Positions 47,156-59,521 of a stretch of 64,000 nt of DNA are shown here, piece after piece. The notes beneath the pieces were generated by a model. The model had not been told where the DNA came from, did not search any database, and saw only the letters and a list, made by a program, of their open reading frames with translations. Both the position numbers and the translations under genes were made by a program. The DNA is from Nissolia schottii (Eukaryota; Streptophyta; Magnoliopsida; Fabales; Fabaceae), in assembly GCA_003254905.1 (NCBI GenBank), contig QANU01013949.1, positions 62,001 through 126,000 of the forward strand. The letters run 5' to 3'. Positions within the stretch are counted from its first letter, which is position 1, and each line of letters starts with the position of its first letter.

Positions 47156-48933
47156 AAGACAAAATTACATTTTGTCTTCTATATTTGACAGAAACCTCCA
47201 TTAGCTTTGCTAAATCTAAGGAATTAAAATGGATTCTGACTTATTTGTTCTGATGTTGGTACTAATAAACCTATTTTTTATAATTTCAGTGGATTCTTTT
47301 TGAGGGACTAATTTTTTGCTATGACAATGTGGTTGGATTCATTAATTTTGTGAACCATTGTGATGACATATATTATGGATATTCTAATCTGTTTGTGATG
47401 TTACATACATATTGTGATTAAAAACAAATATTAAGAATCAAGGATGTTGAGGACGTGTTTTGTTTTTCTTTTGTTTTGGACAGTATATTAATTGCTTAGT
47501 AGGGACTATAATCTTTGTTAGGGTTGAAGATTTGGTATAGTTGATTATATGTTTCCTCGTTGTATGGAATTTTTGTTATTTTGTGCTTTTTTATGTTTGT
47601 ATTTTTTTGAATGTATGTTTTGTACTTATGATTTTAATCTTTATTAAAATTTGAAACTTATAGATTCTTTTTATGCTCATATTCTTGGTTTGGTTGTATA
47701 GAAACTNTACAAAATCAATAATATAAAAAATGATTACTAATTAATTATTTTTAAAATGATCGATGTCTGTGCATGGCATGAGTCCTAGTACTAGAGGTGA
47801 AAGAAAGTTTTTCAAATATTGGTGTAAAACTGATTTTTAAATATGTTGCTCGTGCATCGCATCTGAGTACTAGTTTATTCAAAATTTGAAGAGAACTACA
47901 TTATTCAATAATTTTTCATTTAAGAATTGAAATTGATAAATAAAATAATAGGAGAACAAATGAATAATAATAAATAAATAAATTAAAGAATCAAAATACT
48001 CTTACTATCAATAAAATATTATAACTTGAATTCTAATTGAACAAGTGATTTGATTTCTCTAGTCCAATAAATCTTGTTTTACTTTTTTGCTAGACTTAGT
48101 TTGCTTCTTGCAATGTAGTGTAGATCAATATTAACCCATTTATTCACATTTACCAAGTTACACAAGCCAAGGATTGTGCTTGCATGTGTCAGACATGTTA
48201 CCTGCATCTCCCACAAAAATGACACACTTGAATTTAACAGAAACATCAACCAAGGTTCTGTTCTAATGAAGTTAAACCACTAAGAATAAAGTGATACAAT
48301 CACATGAGACGAACTGAACTTAAGCATTTGTTTTAAAAAAAGGTATTTTCTAATATCATGCATATGTTTAACTTAAAAGAATACAAGAGGGCTCCAAGTT
48401 ACACTTCAATTCATATTTTATAAGGTAGGCCAGCTCCATGATGAATTTGCGGTCATTTTAAAAGCTAGTCGTTCTAGTATACAAATTTTACTACAGCTAA
48501 AAATCTTCTACTGCTAATATAGATTATATAAATATGACTTTAATTTTGATACACTGATAGCATACAAAAATTTACAGTCGGTCAATCAATTGATTTCGTT
48601 TGGATGGCATTTCAAAGAGTGGATGTAATAGTCAATCATATTTGTTGATTTTTTGGTAAATGATTGGATGACATTATAAAACTCATTTACAATGTAAGTG
48701 CATTCCAATTAATACAAGTGTGAAAAATGTTGAAAACAAGTTGCCAATAATAACCAACTGATTCCATACGAACTTATAAAAGATTAGTTTGGTCAGATTT
48801 GTGTAGAGAAAATCATTTTGTTATGATTGACTGATCAAGCCCCTTTTATTTTCGGTCTCTGCCTGGGCTCTAAGGAATTTGACATTTCTGAAGGAGAAAG
48901 AGTAGCAGAATTAGAGCATGTTCCTCGCATTCA
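47156..48933. other. Intergenic region downstream of TANGO2
   Basis: AT-rich, with an N at 47707 and no supported coding segment. The TANGO2 3' UTR should lie just below 48934; no other feature is visible. Confidence 0.5.
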
Positions 48934-51024
48934 TTACGTTTCAATCTCATTGATCTGATAGGTCATCAATTTCTCTTTCCATTGCTCCTGGTCCAGATAT
49001 TTCTCGTAGAAGCTGACTTCTTTGTTAGATTTCATAAGCAATGCAGAAGTGCTCCTAGTGCCATAACGTGCCTAAGCATGCATGAGCAAGTTTTCAGATT
49101 TGCACGTTCAGAAGCAGGATAGTTAAGCAGTTAAGTATGAGGAACGTGTTAGTTAGGTGATAATTACCGATGAAAAATCTACTTCTTTGACAAATATAGA
49201 ACTCAAGGGGCGTTCCCGTTCCAGAGGATGAATCCCAGGTAGCATGCAATTCTCATCTTTAACCGTGTTTGTCATTAGTTTCTCAACCATTTCTTTGATG
49301 GGAAATTCACTTTCACCGTATTCATCGACAAGCTCTTTGAAACTGTGGCGCAGCCGTTCAGCCTGAAAACCGAGTGCGGTTCTATGGTTACTTGCATAAG
49401 GAAAAAGCAAGAAAAAAAAGCAAGAAAAAAAAAATATAGTACACACTGTTTTCATTCGTAGTTCAGCACTTCAGTTTTCTGCATCAGATTATTCAGCACC
49501 TAAGAATTTCTCAAGTATTCTGACTTCTTAAGATACATTTTTATCTATGCATGAAAACAATGTTTTAGCCTTTTAGCTGAACTATAATCAGTATTAAACT
49601 GATAGCAATTGCATAAATCAACAAGTATTCGGCAACCAGGTTGTGTGAATTTCTTGTGTGAAAATTAAAGCCAAAACTACTAAAATGCTAAAAATAGGAA
49701 AAACTAAAAGACTCTCATTTTTTGTTTGTCATTCATTCAAATGAGGCACATTTATAAGAAGGCGTTCTAGAGTCTTTTATGACCATACTCGTGTCAAAAT
49801 GTTACTCACTAGCCTTCTATGGAATATACCTAAGAATACTTCTACATCATTTGTTAAGGGCCTCAAATCAATTTTTGGTTAGTCCAATTAACAATGGGGT
49901 ACATTTATAGCGAGTGTAGGTATTATAAAGCCTTTTATGGTTATACGCGTCAAAATTGTACACACTAATCTACTATGGAATATCTACTACGGAATATACC
50001 CAAGAATACTTCTACAGTTTCTCAGTACTACAATTACACAATAACAATTCAATTGTGTTTGTTACCTTTGGCCAAGGAGCGTCAAGAGCTGCATTAGTCA
50101 AGACATGAACTCCAGGTGTAACAGAAAGATAGCCCGGGTTTGGTCTATTGAAGACATAAACCATGGACGATGTGCAAATATCAACCAACACGAGATTGAA
50201 ACCATTGTACTCAAGTGCCTCTTTGACAACTTGCTCTGCAAACTCTTGGGGGCTCTTGTTACTCTGTTGTGTTGCATAGTATTATATGGATATTATATGT
50301 ATATAAATAAGAAAAAATGTAAGTATGAACGCAATGTAAATATGTAAAATTGTCAATACCAATATTTGGAGTAAACTTATAAATTCCTAAGATTGTTAGC
50401 GTCGATCAAGTTCACTTACAAGCTATAGGAAGTATCAAATTCGTCCCCAAAGTTATCAAAAATGGATCAAATTAGTTTCTTGCGTTGATCAAATTAGTCC
50501 CTCTCATGGACTCTAAGAGAGACTAAATTGGTCGACTTTTGTCAACGTTAGGTGATGAATTTAGTAGATAACTTGAGACAAATTTTAAGGTTCAATGTTT
50601 GATAAATAACAAGCTCTTTTCAGATACAAATACACAAACAGATGGAGTGCGTGACCTATACCTGAAGGAAGCTAAGTGGCAAGTCTCCCCTAGTGTTGGG
50701 ATGTGGAAGGCTTTCAAGTTCCCTGAAATTTGTGAGGAAAGCGATCCTTCCGCTTCTGGTGGAGCCCAGCCAAGTGCCGCCGCCAAGGCCGTCCCTGCCG
50801 CCCAAGATAGCGTCGCCGGCCCACCATGCCAATGGCTCCGTGGGCCTTCCAAGTTGCACAAATGGTTTTGGTTAATTACAGTGAAATTCAATCGTGTGTT
50901 TATTCTGAATTCTGAAAATAATCAACACTCAAAACACTCACCGTGAATAGAATTCGTCCCTGTTGTGTAAGAGAATGAAAGGGTATTTTGGATGAGCTTG
51001 CCACATGAACACTGCGATGCACAT
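48934..51024 (-). CDS. TANGO2: TANGO2 / NRDE-family protein (5 exons)
   Basis: Minus-strand exons 51024-50942, 50845-50662, 50263-50066, 49362-49168 and 49071-48934 close in frame to 265 aa. The N-terminus MCIAVFMWQAHPKYPF is followed by the family motif NRDE (residues 21-24), GGRDGLGGGTWLGSTRSGRI, AFLTNFRE, the block FNLVLVDI, TNAALDAPWPK and a C-terminal RYGTRSTSALL. Cys2 right after Met is conserved and, by analogy with N-terminal nucleophile folds, may be functional. Animal TANGO2 is linked to Golgi/ER organisation, mitochondrial disease and, more recently, haem trafficking; the plant role is not established. The second exon is GC-rich compared with its surroundings. Acceptor of exon 2 (TTGGAAG|GCCC) has a weak pyrimidine tract but restores phase and the conserved RPTEP. 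Confidence 0.9.
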
Positions 51025-51310
51025 GCTTCGATTAAATTAAATTCCCTTTCGCCACACCCAATGTTAGTTCTTAACAACCTCGCTCGTAATTGCAAGTGAC
51101 GGATGATCAGAATTGATTTCGGAGGACAGAGAGACAGTGGAACAAATTAGACGAAAACAATACTACCACATTCTCATAAAAAGAAGTCAATACCTAATTG
51201 GTCTTAGAAATATTTTTGCTTTACAAGTGGGTTTGTAAAACTTTTTTTTTTTTTTTCAAGTATCACATTAGTGCTTATAAACTTTATACCTTATTCATAT
51301 TATTTTTTCT

Positions 51311-51677
51311 ATCCAAAACAACTATTATAAAGGGTGATAAAACTCAAAATGACATCATTTTAACCACACATATTGAATGTAGGAATCAAATTGGGCAAAA
51401 CAAATTTTTTTAGTGACCAACTCGGATAACCTCCTTATCTCTACTCCTTTTGCTATGGGTGAGTGTAGGGTGGTGGACGAGGAAGAAAAAGAAAAGGATA
51501 AAGATAAGGAAGTTGTTCAAGTTTGTCACTAAAAAATTTCGTTTTGCCAAATTTGTTGTTTGAAAAAATTTATTTTACCCAACGAGATCCCTGTTTCTAA
51601 TACAACATCATTTTAGTTGTGTACAAAACAACATCGTTTTGAGTTTTGTCACCCTCTATAAAATCTATTTTGGACGG
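51311..51677. repeat. Fold-back inverted repeat upstream of TANGO2
   Basis: The arm 51311-51418 (CCAAAACAAC, GGGTGATAAAACTCAAAATG, TTTTTAGTGAC) matches the reverse complement of 51525-51677 (GTCACTAAAAAATTTCG, CATTTTGAGTTTTGTCACCC-like). The right arm carries extra bases in the middle. The spacer of about 105 bp includes a partial second pair (CTCCTTATCTCTACTCCTTT and AAGGATAAAGATAAGG). It resembles a MITE or fold-back element and sits about 290 bp before the TANGO2 start codon. Confidence 0.65.
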
Positions 51678-53216
51678 AAGAACTAACATAGACAATGTCC
51701 AAATTTTTTTAGTATTGAATGGGAAAAAATATTAAAAACATGGAATTTTTTTTATTAGAAACATGGAATAGAAGTAAAAAAAAAAAAAAAAAGGACTTAC
51801 GCAGTAAAAATATGATAATATGACTGAACGAAATGAAGAAATAATATTGAGCAGGCGTCTGTTTCCTTGTCCTTCTGTGCAATGCAATCAGATATACATA
51901 AATATATGCGATAAAGACTTGACAAACCCGTTAATAATACTTTTTAATGCTTTTTTACAAGCGTCAATCAGGTATTCTCACATATTTTCATCATAGTTGT
52001 CATAAAATGAAATTACGATCTCAAATGGATCTTCCTTAATTGAAACTTGTCTCCTCTGTCATAACCCTCAAACCATAGACCAAGCAGGAGACAGGTACTG
52101 AAATCGCTTGCGAGCCGCCGATTTTTTTTTCCTTTTTTAAAAAAACAAATCTGAAATCGCCTAGCAATTTTAATACTGAAACCTAGTCAGTAACCAATTT
52201 TGACCGAGTCGTTTCTTCGTTCTTTGTATTTTCTTTATTGGAAAAATTTCAAGAGTAAACTTAAAAAAAATATTCTCTTTCTAATATAAACCAATTTAAA
52301 AATTATTTTTAAAATAAATCAATTTTTTATAAAGGAAGTAGACTCCCATTTTAATTTTTTTAAAATAATAGTTGATTCAAATCGATTCTTGTAATAATTT
52401 TTTTTAAAAATGTTAGTTGATTCAAATTGACTCCTAAAGGAATCAGCTTAAACAGACTGTTTCACAATTCTAACTTTATCTCCCTCTAAAAAATTACTTG
52501 CTCTCTCTAGACTTCTAGGTTTGATATTTTAGTTCTTAGTGCAATGAAAGATACAAATTTAGTGCGTCTAAACAAGGTCGACCACATCCAACCTTGAGCG
52601 AACTTCGAGGAACATAAATATTTTTACCACAATGTTTTTGTGTTCCTATTTATGCTAGTATTGTATATTGATAAGACAAATGTTAGGTGTATATTAATGA
52701 TAGCATAAATTGTTTGATAAATTGGTAAAGTATTGTTATCGAACTTGAATGTTAGTTAGATTTGTTGAACTTAAACTTAAACTTGATAAATAGTTAAATC
52801 TATGAATGTTAGCATTACCTTAGTTAGATAAATAGACAGATGTTATTATTGAACTTGAATGTTAGTTCAAATGAGTATTTTATTGAATTTTGATGTTACT
52901 TAGATATATAGAGTTATTGTAGATTGATAAAGTATGTGTAAATTTTTTTGGGGAGATTGATAAGATAGAGTATTTTATTGAGCTTCAATGTTAGATCTAT
53001 AAAGTTTTTGGAAACTTGAATGCTATATTTATAGATTAATTTATGGATTTCACTATAAAATAAACTATAGTTGTTGATCTATAGAGTTTTTGGAAACTTG
53101 AATGTAACATGTGTTGTCTTATTTTATAATTTTATTTCGAGTCATTTTGTATTAATTATTTTGAGTTACTTTTATGTAATTAGTTTAAATATCCTTTTTT
53201 ATGTCATTTTGTAGGC
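51678..53216. other. Intergenic AT-rich region
   Basis: No gene seen. At 52740-53110 a short motif GAACTTGAATGTTAG recurs about five times with variations and irregular spacing. Confidence 0.45.
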
Positions 53217-54145
53217 TCGTGTGTCGGAGACTTGACAATATGTTAGTTTTCATGAGCCACATCCGCTACTAGAACAAGGACTGCTTGCCGCCAGATTTTG
53301 AGATGTTGCGCACATCATGTCAGCATTCCAGTACAACAAAGCATTGGTTAGTGCCTTGATAGAGAGGTGGCGTCTTGCGACCCACACTTTCCATCTACCA
53401 TATGGAGAGTGCATGGTCACACTGCAGGACGTTGTAGTGATACTCGGCCTTTTCGTTGAAGGTCAGGCTGTTACCAAATGGACTGGAGATTGGGCCACTT
53501 ACTTTGAGGGTAGAATTCAGTGTGCGCTATGTCAAGAGCTTCTTTGAGAAAGTCCCCTACAACAGTCCAGAAAGGAGGGGTCAATGTCTACCTTAAGTGG
53601 GTCTTGACCATGAACCTTTAATTGTACTGGCAGGAACAGGCAAACCAGCTTATGATTTTGTGATGCACCTGGGCGTACAATTTGTTCATAATTGGAGGAT
53701 TCCTTTTGTGTGACAAATCGGAGAATTGGGTGTACTTGAAGTTTTTCCTACTTCTTGAAGACTTGACGGAGACAAGGACATACAGCTAGGGGTCAGTAGT
53801 CCTGGCAACTCTGTATCGGGAGTTGTGTCGCACTACCAAATTCACTATGACTAAGTTTGGAGGTTGTGTTGCGCTGGTTATCTGCTGGGCATGGATGAGA
53901 ATGCCTCAGTTAACTCGTCCTGTTGGAATTACTACGTTCCCGTTGACTGCAGGGTACATACGATAAATGTTTTAGTTTATTTTTTTAGCTGATTAATATT
54001 AATTTATTTGAATTATTAATTTCTAACACGAAATTGTATTTTTGTTTTGCAGATGGCGTCATGTTAAAATAACCACTAAACCAACGAGGGAGGACCAACT
54101 GATTGTTTATCGTGGCCTGTTTGACTAGCTTGGCATATACAGGGT
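53217..54145 (+). pseudogene. Plant-mobile-domain (PMD) pseudogene
   Basis: The frame 53317-53547 includes ALVSALIERWRLATHTFHLP, then YGECMVTLQDVVVILGL, the core of the plant mobile domain (PF10536, MAIN/MAIL family and transposon-borne relatives). The match seems to continue in other frames to about 54145 (for example WRHVKITTKPTREDQLIVYR after the intron-like 53953-54052), but frameshifts and stops interrupt it. These domains are typical passengers of plant transposons. Not a working gene as it stands. Confidence 0.6.
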
Positions 54146-54320
54146 AAGCCAAACAAATTACTTTTCTATGCTTCAAATTATCAGTTCATTTATGATACGT
54201 TTGTTCTATGGTTGAGGCTAAAATATGTCTTATTTTAATTTTGTAGTTTATTTTGAGCATCGTATAACAAACCAAATGTGAATGCGACGATACCGGCGTG
54301 GATGACGAGTTCATTTTAAT

Positions 54321-54478
54321 TTTTTTTTTCTAACTCACACAAAAAAAACCTAAACAAATTTGTAGTATGTATATAAAAGTTTAGGTTTTTTTAGTGAGTT
54401 AGAAAAAAAAAGGGTTAAAATGCACATTTATAGTGTGTATAAAAATTTAGGTTTTTTTGCATGAGTTAGAAAAAAAAA
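54321..54478. repeat. Hairpin-forming inverted repeat with a third copy
   Basis: The arm 54321-54354 (TTTCTAACTCACAC, A-run, CCTAAAC) is the near-perfect reverse complement of 54379-54411 (GTTTAGGTTTTTTTAGTGAG, TTAGAAAA); the loop is about 24 bases. A third copy in the orientation of the second lies at 54446-54478. Confidence 0.75.
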
Positions 54479-55383
54479 TGAGTGAGGAGTTAAAAGAGAT
54501 TTTAGTGTATTATAATAATGAGAAAAAAATAAACAGGACATAACTAATTTTAGTCTGTAATAAATTTAATTCTAAAAATTATAAAAAAAAATTAGTAAAA
54601 GAACATGTTTACTCTATTATGGATCACATGAAAAACTACTTGCTTTCTTATTGATGTGCATTTTAACTTTGTTGTTTTGAAAGCAACCACTCCATTGAAA
54701 AAATCATGAAAGTTTAAATTTTTGTTTTTGTTTGTGCGCTCCCAAACCCAAACTTAAATTAATCTTTTCTTTAAATAAAAACTTTTTATTTAATTTTTTT
54801 AATTTAAATAAAATTCGAAACGAATTCATTAAAATCTAACACACATTTGTTTTTAAGTTTTTCGCCGTCATGTTGCTATCACGATCGGAACATATGCATT
54901 TGTAAAAAATAAAAAAATAAAAAATTAAACCCACAATCTTATAAAATGTTTCATTTGAAATTATGGGATTACAATTTTTCTCAAAAATTATACTAAGACG
55001 GAGATGATTTTGAAATTTTTGCATCCGTCTCTTTTTCCGATAACGTTTCTATTTTCAGTGTGTTGGAGATGTGTCCAAAATATCTCTGATCAAGTGATAT
55101 CCACGGGTGGAGTGCACCAAGCATTAGTCATTGTCACATACATATATGATGCCCCCACAACCACAAGTTTGTCACATCACTTCACTCCTTTCACACTCAA
55201 CAACAACAATTCCCCTCGTCCAGTTGTTCTCCTCTTTTAACCTTTTTCACACCTGTTTCTTCTAAATTTGACTCAAAATCTTTTACGGTCGGGGTTTCTG
55301 TTGTGTTTCATATTTTGCATGCAGAGCATTTTGTTGTTGTGCAGCTGGTAAATTTTTATCTCCTTTGAGATTTCCAGCACAGA

Positions 55384-56082
55384 ATGACTACTTACAGGTC
55401 AAGCTCAAGAGGTATCTTAAAACTACTTCTGATTATATTCATTTCGTTGTGTTGCACTTTTTTCTATTATAGCTGTATTCATTTTATTGCTTTTTTTTGC
55501 TGAATCTCATGATCATTAGGGTTGTTTTTCCTGTTTAAACTAAAGGTTCAAGAGAAGGAATCATAGAGATATTTAGGTAAAGTAGCGGAAAAGGTCATTG
55601 AAAAGAAGGAAAAAGAATTGTAGGGAAGTGATTCAATTAGAAACACATCTTTATAATAGAATTTTATCCCAGAAAGTGAATTGAACTTGGAGACTGGTTA
55701 CCAAAGAGATAGGTCTAATCATAGGGAATTTGAATAATTATTTATGGAATCATGGATGGAAAAAGTTGTGATCCCAGGAAATTATGCATGTTACTGCCAT
55801 CATTTTGTGTCACCCTTGTTTGAACTTCTTTATCCTTGACTACCATTAGTCAAGGATGTTTTTTTCCATCTAAACAATTTAACACTAACTTCACCTAAGA
55901 CAAATTGTGCAGTGAACTCAGCTGGAAGAGGTTCTGGAGTTAAAGTAGAAAAGCGAGCCCCATCACAACTGCTGCCAGCTCCTACAGGAAATGTGGAAGA
56001 GGATGAGACTAAACCACTTTCAGGAAAACCACACTTTCATGTGGTTCTTTCAAAATCACATATTGGTCCGCGTTATCAACTG
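55384..56082 (+). CDS. Partial gene, likely N-terminus of a B3-domain protein
   Basis: Two exons can be joined: 55384-55411 (starts ATGACTACTTAC, donor G|GTATCTT) and 55913-56082 (acceptor TTGTGCAG, donor CTG|GTAATT), giving 66 codons. The encoded start is Ser/Arg-rich and basic; the end, KPHFHVVLSKSHIGPRYQL, looks like the first strand of a B3 DNA-binding domain (REM-type). B3 proteins are plant nuclear DNA-binding factors. No further exon is visible before the window ends, while mobile DNA fills 56.4-63.9 kb. So the gene either has a very long intron or has been cut off. A TATA-like CATATATGATG is near 55140-55150. Confidence 0.5.
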
Positions 56083-56154
56083 GTAATTTCAAAAGCACAC
56101 ACTTGGTTTAGGGATCCATATGTTATTTCATTTGCCTCTAACAAAGACAATTAG

Positions 56155-58072
56155 TGCATGTTTGGAAAACTGGTAGAGACGATCCATAGTCAATTCTGAT
56201 CAGTTCAGAAGTGAAAAATTTTCACTTTTAAGCCTTGTAATTGATTTTGGGGCTTCCTCATTGAAATCCTGACACAATAAAGAGTCGTACGACCACAATC
56301 TTAGAATTGGGTGAATTTAAATTTAACTCAACCCCAAAAGTTAGTTTAAGAGGAGAGAGATAATCAACTTTGTATAAAACTATCTAGATCTTTTCCTTTA
56401 GCAATGTAGGACTCTATCAGAGTCCAATAGATACGTGTTTGCGTACATCCAAGGGCGAAACCAAGGGGGGCATGTGGTGGCCATGGTTGCCCCAAACTTT
56501 TCAATTTTTTATTTTTATTTTTTTATGTAACCTATGTATATTAGATGTGAATCCAAACTATATGTACATAGATACATTAGTACATATTAGGTTGAGACTA
56601 AGATGTTAAGCCAAACTTTTCTCTTTTTTATAATCCGCGTCCCCCCTTTATGTATCTAATAAGTATTGTTTCACATGAAATAATTTTAAAGAGAATTACT
56701 TAGTGCAAACGCAAAAGATTGTTTTAAAAAGGGACAAGTGATTATAAGTTCTCGGTGAAGAACATGGGCATGAATTTAGAATGCAAGAAGTGGAGAAGTG
56801 AAATCAAAATGCTTTATTGATGATCACTAATAAGTGATTTTGAAATACAATTCCCTTGCAAAAACAGGGATTTAATTAATAAAAATAAAAGAAGAGCTTG
56901 AATAAGGAAAATAAAGTAAAGGAACTACTCCTACTGAAACGAGAAATAAAGTGCAGAAAAGTAAAGAGAGGTGGCATACATTGAGTTTCCGTGTACTGCT
57001 TTCGTCGTCAGGAGACTTGTGAGTATTTGGTAATCAATGAACCACATCCTTTGTTTGTTCCTAAAGTCCCCTATTTATAGCGTTTCAGAACCTGTAACCG
57101 TCGTTCCCCCCTCTGGCGACGGTTACCACCCAAACGGTTGTGGTCCGAAAAATCCGGACCAGTTAACCACCATGCACAACACGTATGTGTAGTGGTTGGG
57201 TAGATTGCTCTTCGTGCGCCACGTCAGATGGGAAGTTTGCCTTGCTAGAGGTGTCCGTTGGTAACCGTTCCCTCCAAAATACTTTATTTGAATTGTGCTG
57301 ATACTTTCCTTCACTAACTCTTAAATCATGTTGTAACACTAGCCTTGTAGATGATTCTTGTTGCTCTACTGCAACCATCATTCTTTAAGTTAATTTCTTC
57401 ACATTCGCAACAATCTTGACTTAATATACTTATCCTAATCCATTGGTCGCAACACATCCTAGTCGACGCATTTACTCCATCAGACTAGCGACCTTACTAA
57501 ATGGATATCAACCATTCTCCAAGTTGGTTTCTATTGCCTATTGTTTATCATCGACTTCGGCCCGTCCTATCGTCATCAATAATATTCTTTTCGATGATTG
57601 CTCGCATTGTGATTGTCTAAACTCGATCACCTTCTAGTAGCGTCAAAAATTTCGGCGAGCCTAACAGATGCCCCCCAAGTTCTCACCTTTGGATTTTTCA
57701 TATAAGAAAAAGGTGGGAACTTTGAATTTTAGCATTTTCACTTGGAGGATATTTATGTAATGTACTTTGCCGCTCACATTTTTCGAGGCCTGTTTAAATG
57801 ACACATCGATCATTCGTACACGGTTTCCGATACAAACCATTGCACTTCTGCCACCGTAATCATTTTTACGTTCTCCCATGTATTCATTTCTTTAGATTAA
57901 ATTAATGGTGAAATTAAATTAAATTTGGGGTAAAGATAAATTTACCCAACCTTTCATCTCCTCCTTTTCTCACAGTCACCGTTCAGTATAAATACCCCAT
58001 TTGCTTCCCATTTTCTTTTTTACTGTTTCACCATCTTCAACCTCTTGACTCTCTGTACATCCTAAGTTTTAT
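56155..58072. other. Repeat-rich spacer, possible LTR-type DNA
   Basis: 56302-56360 is a copy of the CCAAAAGTTAG-type dispersed repeat also seen in PEX1 intron 15. 56470-56660 contains GGGGGGCATGTGGTGGCC and CCCCAAAC, common in plant repeats. CCCTATTTATAGCG at 57069-57082 could be an LTR TATA box, followed by CGACGGTTACC motifs. No LTR partner was found. Confidence 0.35.
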
Positions 58073-58141
58073 GTGAATTCAGAGCGAACTACTTCTCTCC
58101 ATCCTCAACCCTTTTCACTTCATACCTTCACCATCATCTCC

Positions 58142-59521
58142 ATGGCATCCAAGACCACCAAAACCTCCTCCTCTAAGGGCAAGACCTCTCAGAAATATTC
58201 TAGGCAAGTTTCCACTCTAGTGACTTCAGTTCCTGCCCCCCCTCGTCCGTCAAAGGGTTCCCCTGGCCCTGGCCGTGAGCCCTACCACACACCAAGTAAA
58301 GGCCAGTCAGGTATTGATCCCTTTTTCTGTCTCCAACACCATTCATAGTTTCTTAGGCCCTTTTTCCACCATCTTCAATGCCACAAAAGACTCCTCCATA
58401 GATTTTTACTTTCCGACCCATACCGAACAACACCCCTTCATCTATAGTCCTGTCATTCCCGCGGCTTTCTTCCATGAGCCTAGGGTTATTCGCGTGACCC
58501 CAAAGAATGGGGAAAAAGAATACAAGTTCCAATCCTGGTTCACTAGAGTAGAGGCAGAAAAGGGAGATTTTGAGAAGGAAATGGGCATTTACGATTGCCT
58601 CCAAATCTTCCGTGAGGACATCAAGCTTGATGTCTCCATGATTTGAGCAACCTTCCAATTTTGGAACATTACCACAAACACATTCCATACAGCCTATGGA
58701 ATGATTTCCTCCACCCTATTTGAGGTCGCGGCTATAACAAGACTTTCTCCCCTTGGAGAAATCATCCATCCCGACATGGAGGTGTCGCACCCAGATTATG
58801 GAGTCGACTACTCCTGCAGCACTTATAACGTTTTTGTTACCAACAACATGGGTCGCGTGGAGGACACTGTTAGCAATAACATGTCGCTTTTCTCCATTAT
58901 TGGCTTTAGAGCTGTGTTTTTTTGGTCTAAAAGCCTGAAGATGTCGGGGAAGGGAAGCAATACATCACTTCTATCGGTTATTTTCATGAATGAAGGAAAA
59001 TATGTTTGACGAAGCTTTTGTTGGCCAATCTCTATGATGCTATCTCGGACCCTTTGGCTAACATTCATGCGGCGACGCCCAAGGTTGCGTTATCAAGGCC
59101 AGTTTGACTCTTGCAATTGTGGATAAATACCATTTTCAAGAGTCACCTTCAAAGTCGCACTTTGAGCGACGATGTCTATGTTGAGATCGTAGGGCTGCAA
59201 CTATGTTATTACCAACATTGTGTAAAGGCCACAAAAGCCTCCCGTCTAACAAACTTCACCTTCTTCTTCAAGCTCCTCCATCAAATTAGAGTGGAGGATC
59301 AAAGGGGCATCGACGTCGTTCCCTTTGTAAAGCGCGACATAGGACCATCATGGTTCACAAGACCTATGGTCCCAAAAGAATCGATTGTGAGGAATGAAAG
59401 CGACAGTCTCTGGGCAGAATTCCTCTGCATTCAGATCCTCCCTTTCGACTTTCCTGGTATGAGTAATTTACTAGGAATGAGAATTTTAAATCACTATTCT
59501 ATTTTCAATAATAGCAGTTGA
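58142..59521 (+). pseudogene. Plant-mobile-domain gene, broken
   Basis: It starts with a Ser/Lys/Thr-rich leader (ATG 58142), shifts frame near 58315, and then reads FFHEPRVIRVTPKNGEKEYK. An in-frame TGA at 58644-58646 is followed by ATFQFWNITTNTFHTAYGMI and AAITRLSPLGE, the PMD core (PF10536-like). Another break near 59008 and a TGA at 59105-59107 precede the block MQLWINTIFKSHL and LLHQIRVEDQRGIDVVPF. At least two frameshifts and two nonsense codons. This gene type is carried by plant Ty3/gypsy and Mutator-like elements. Confidence 0.65.

Noticed and set aside
50599-50946. 115-codon plus-strand ORF
   Set aside because: Antisense shadow of TANGO2 exon 2, which is GC-rich.
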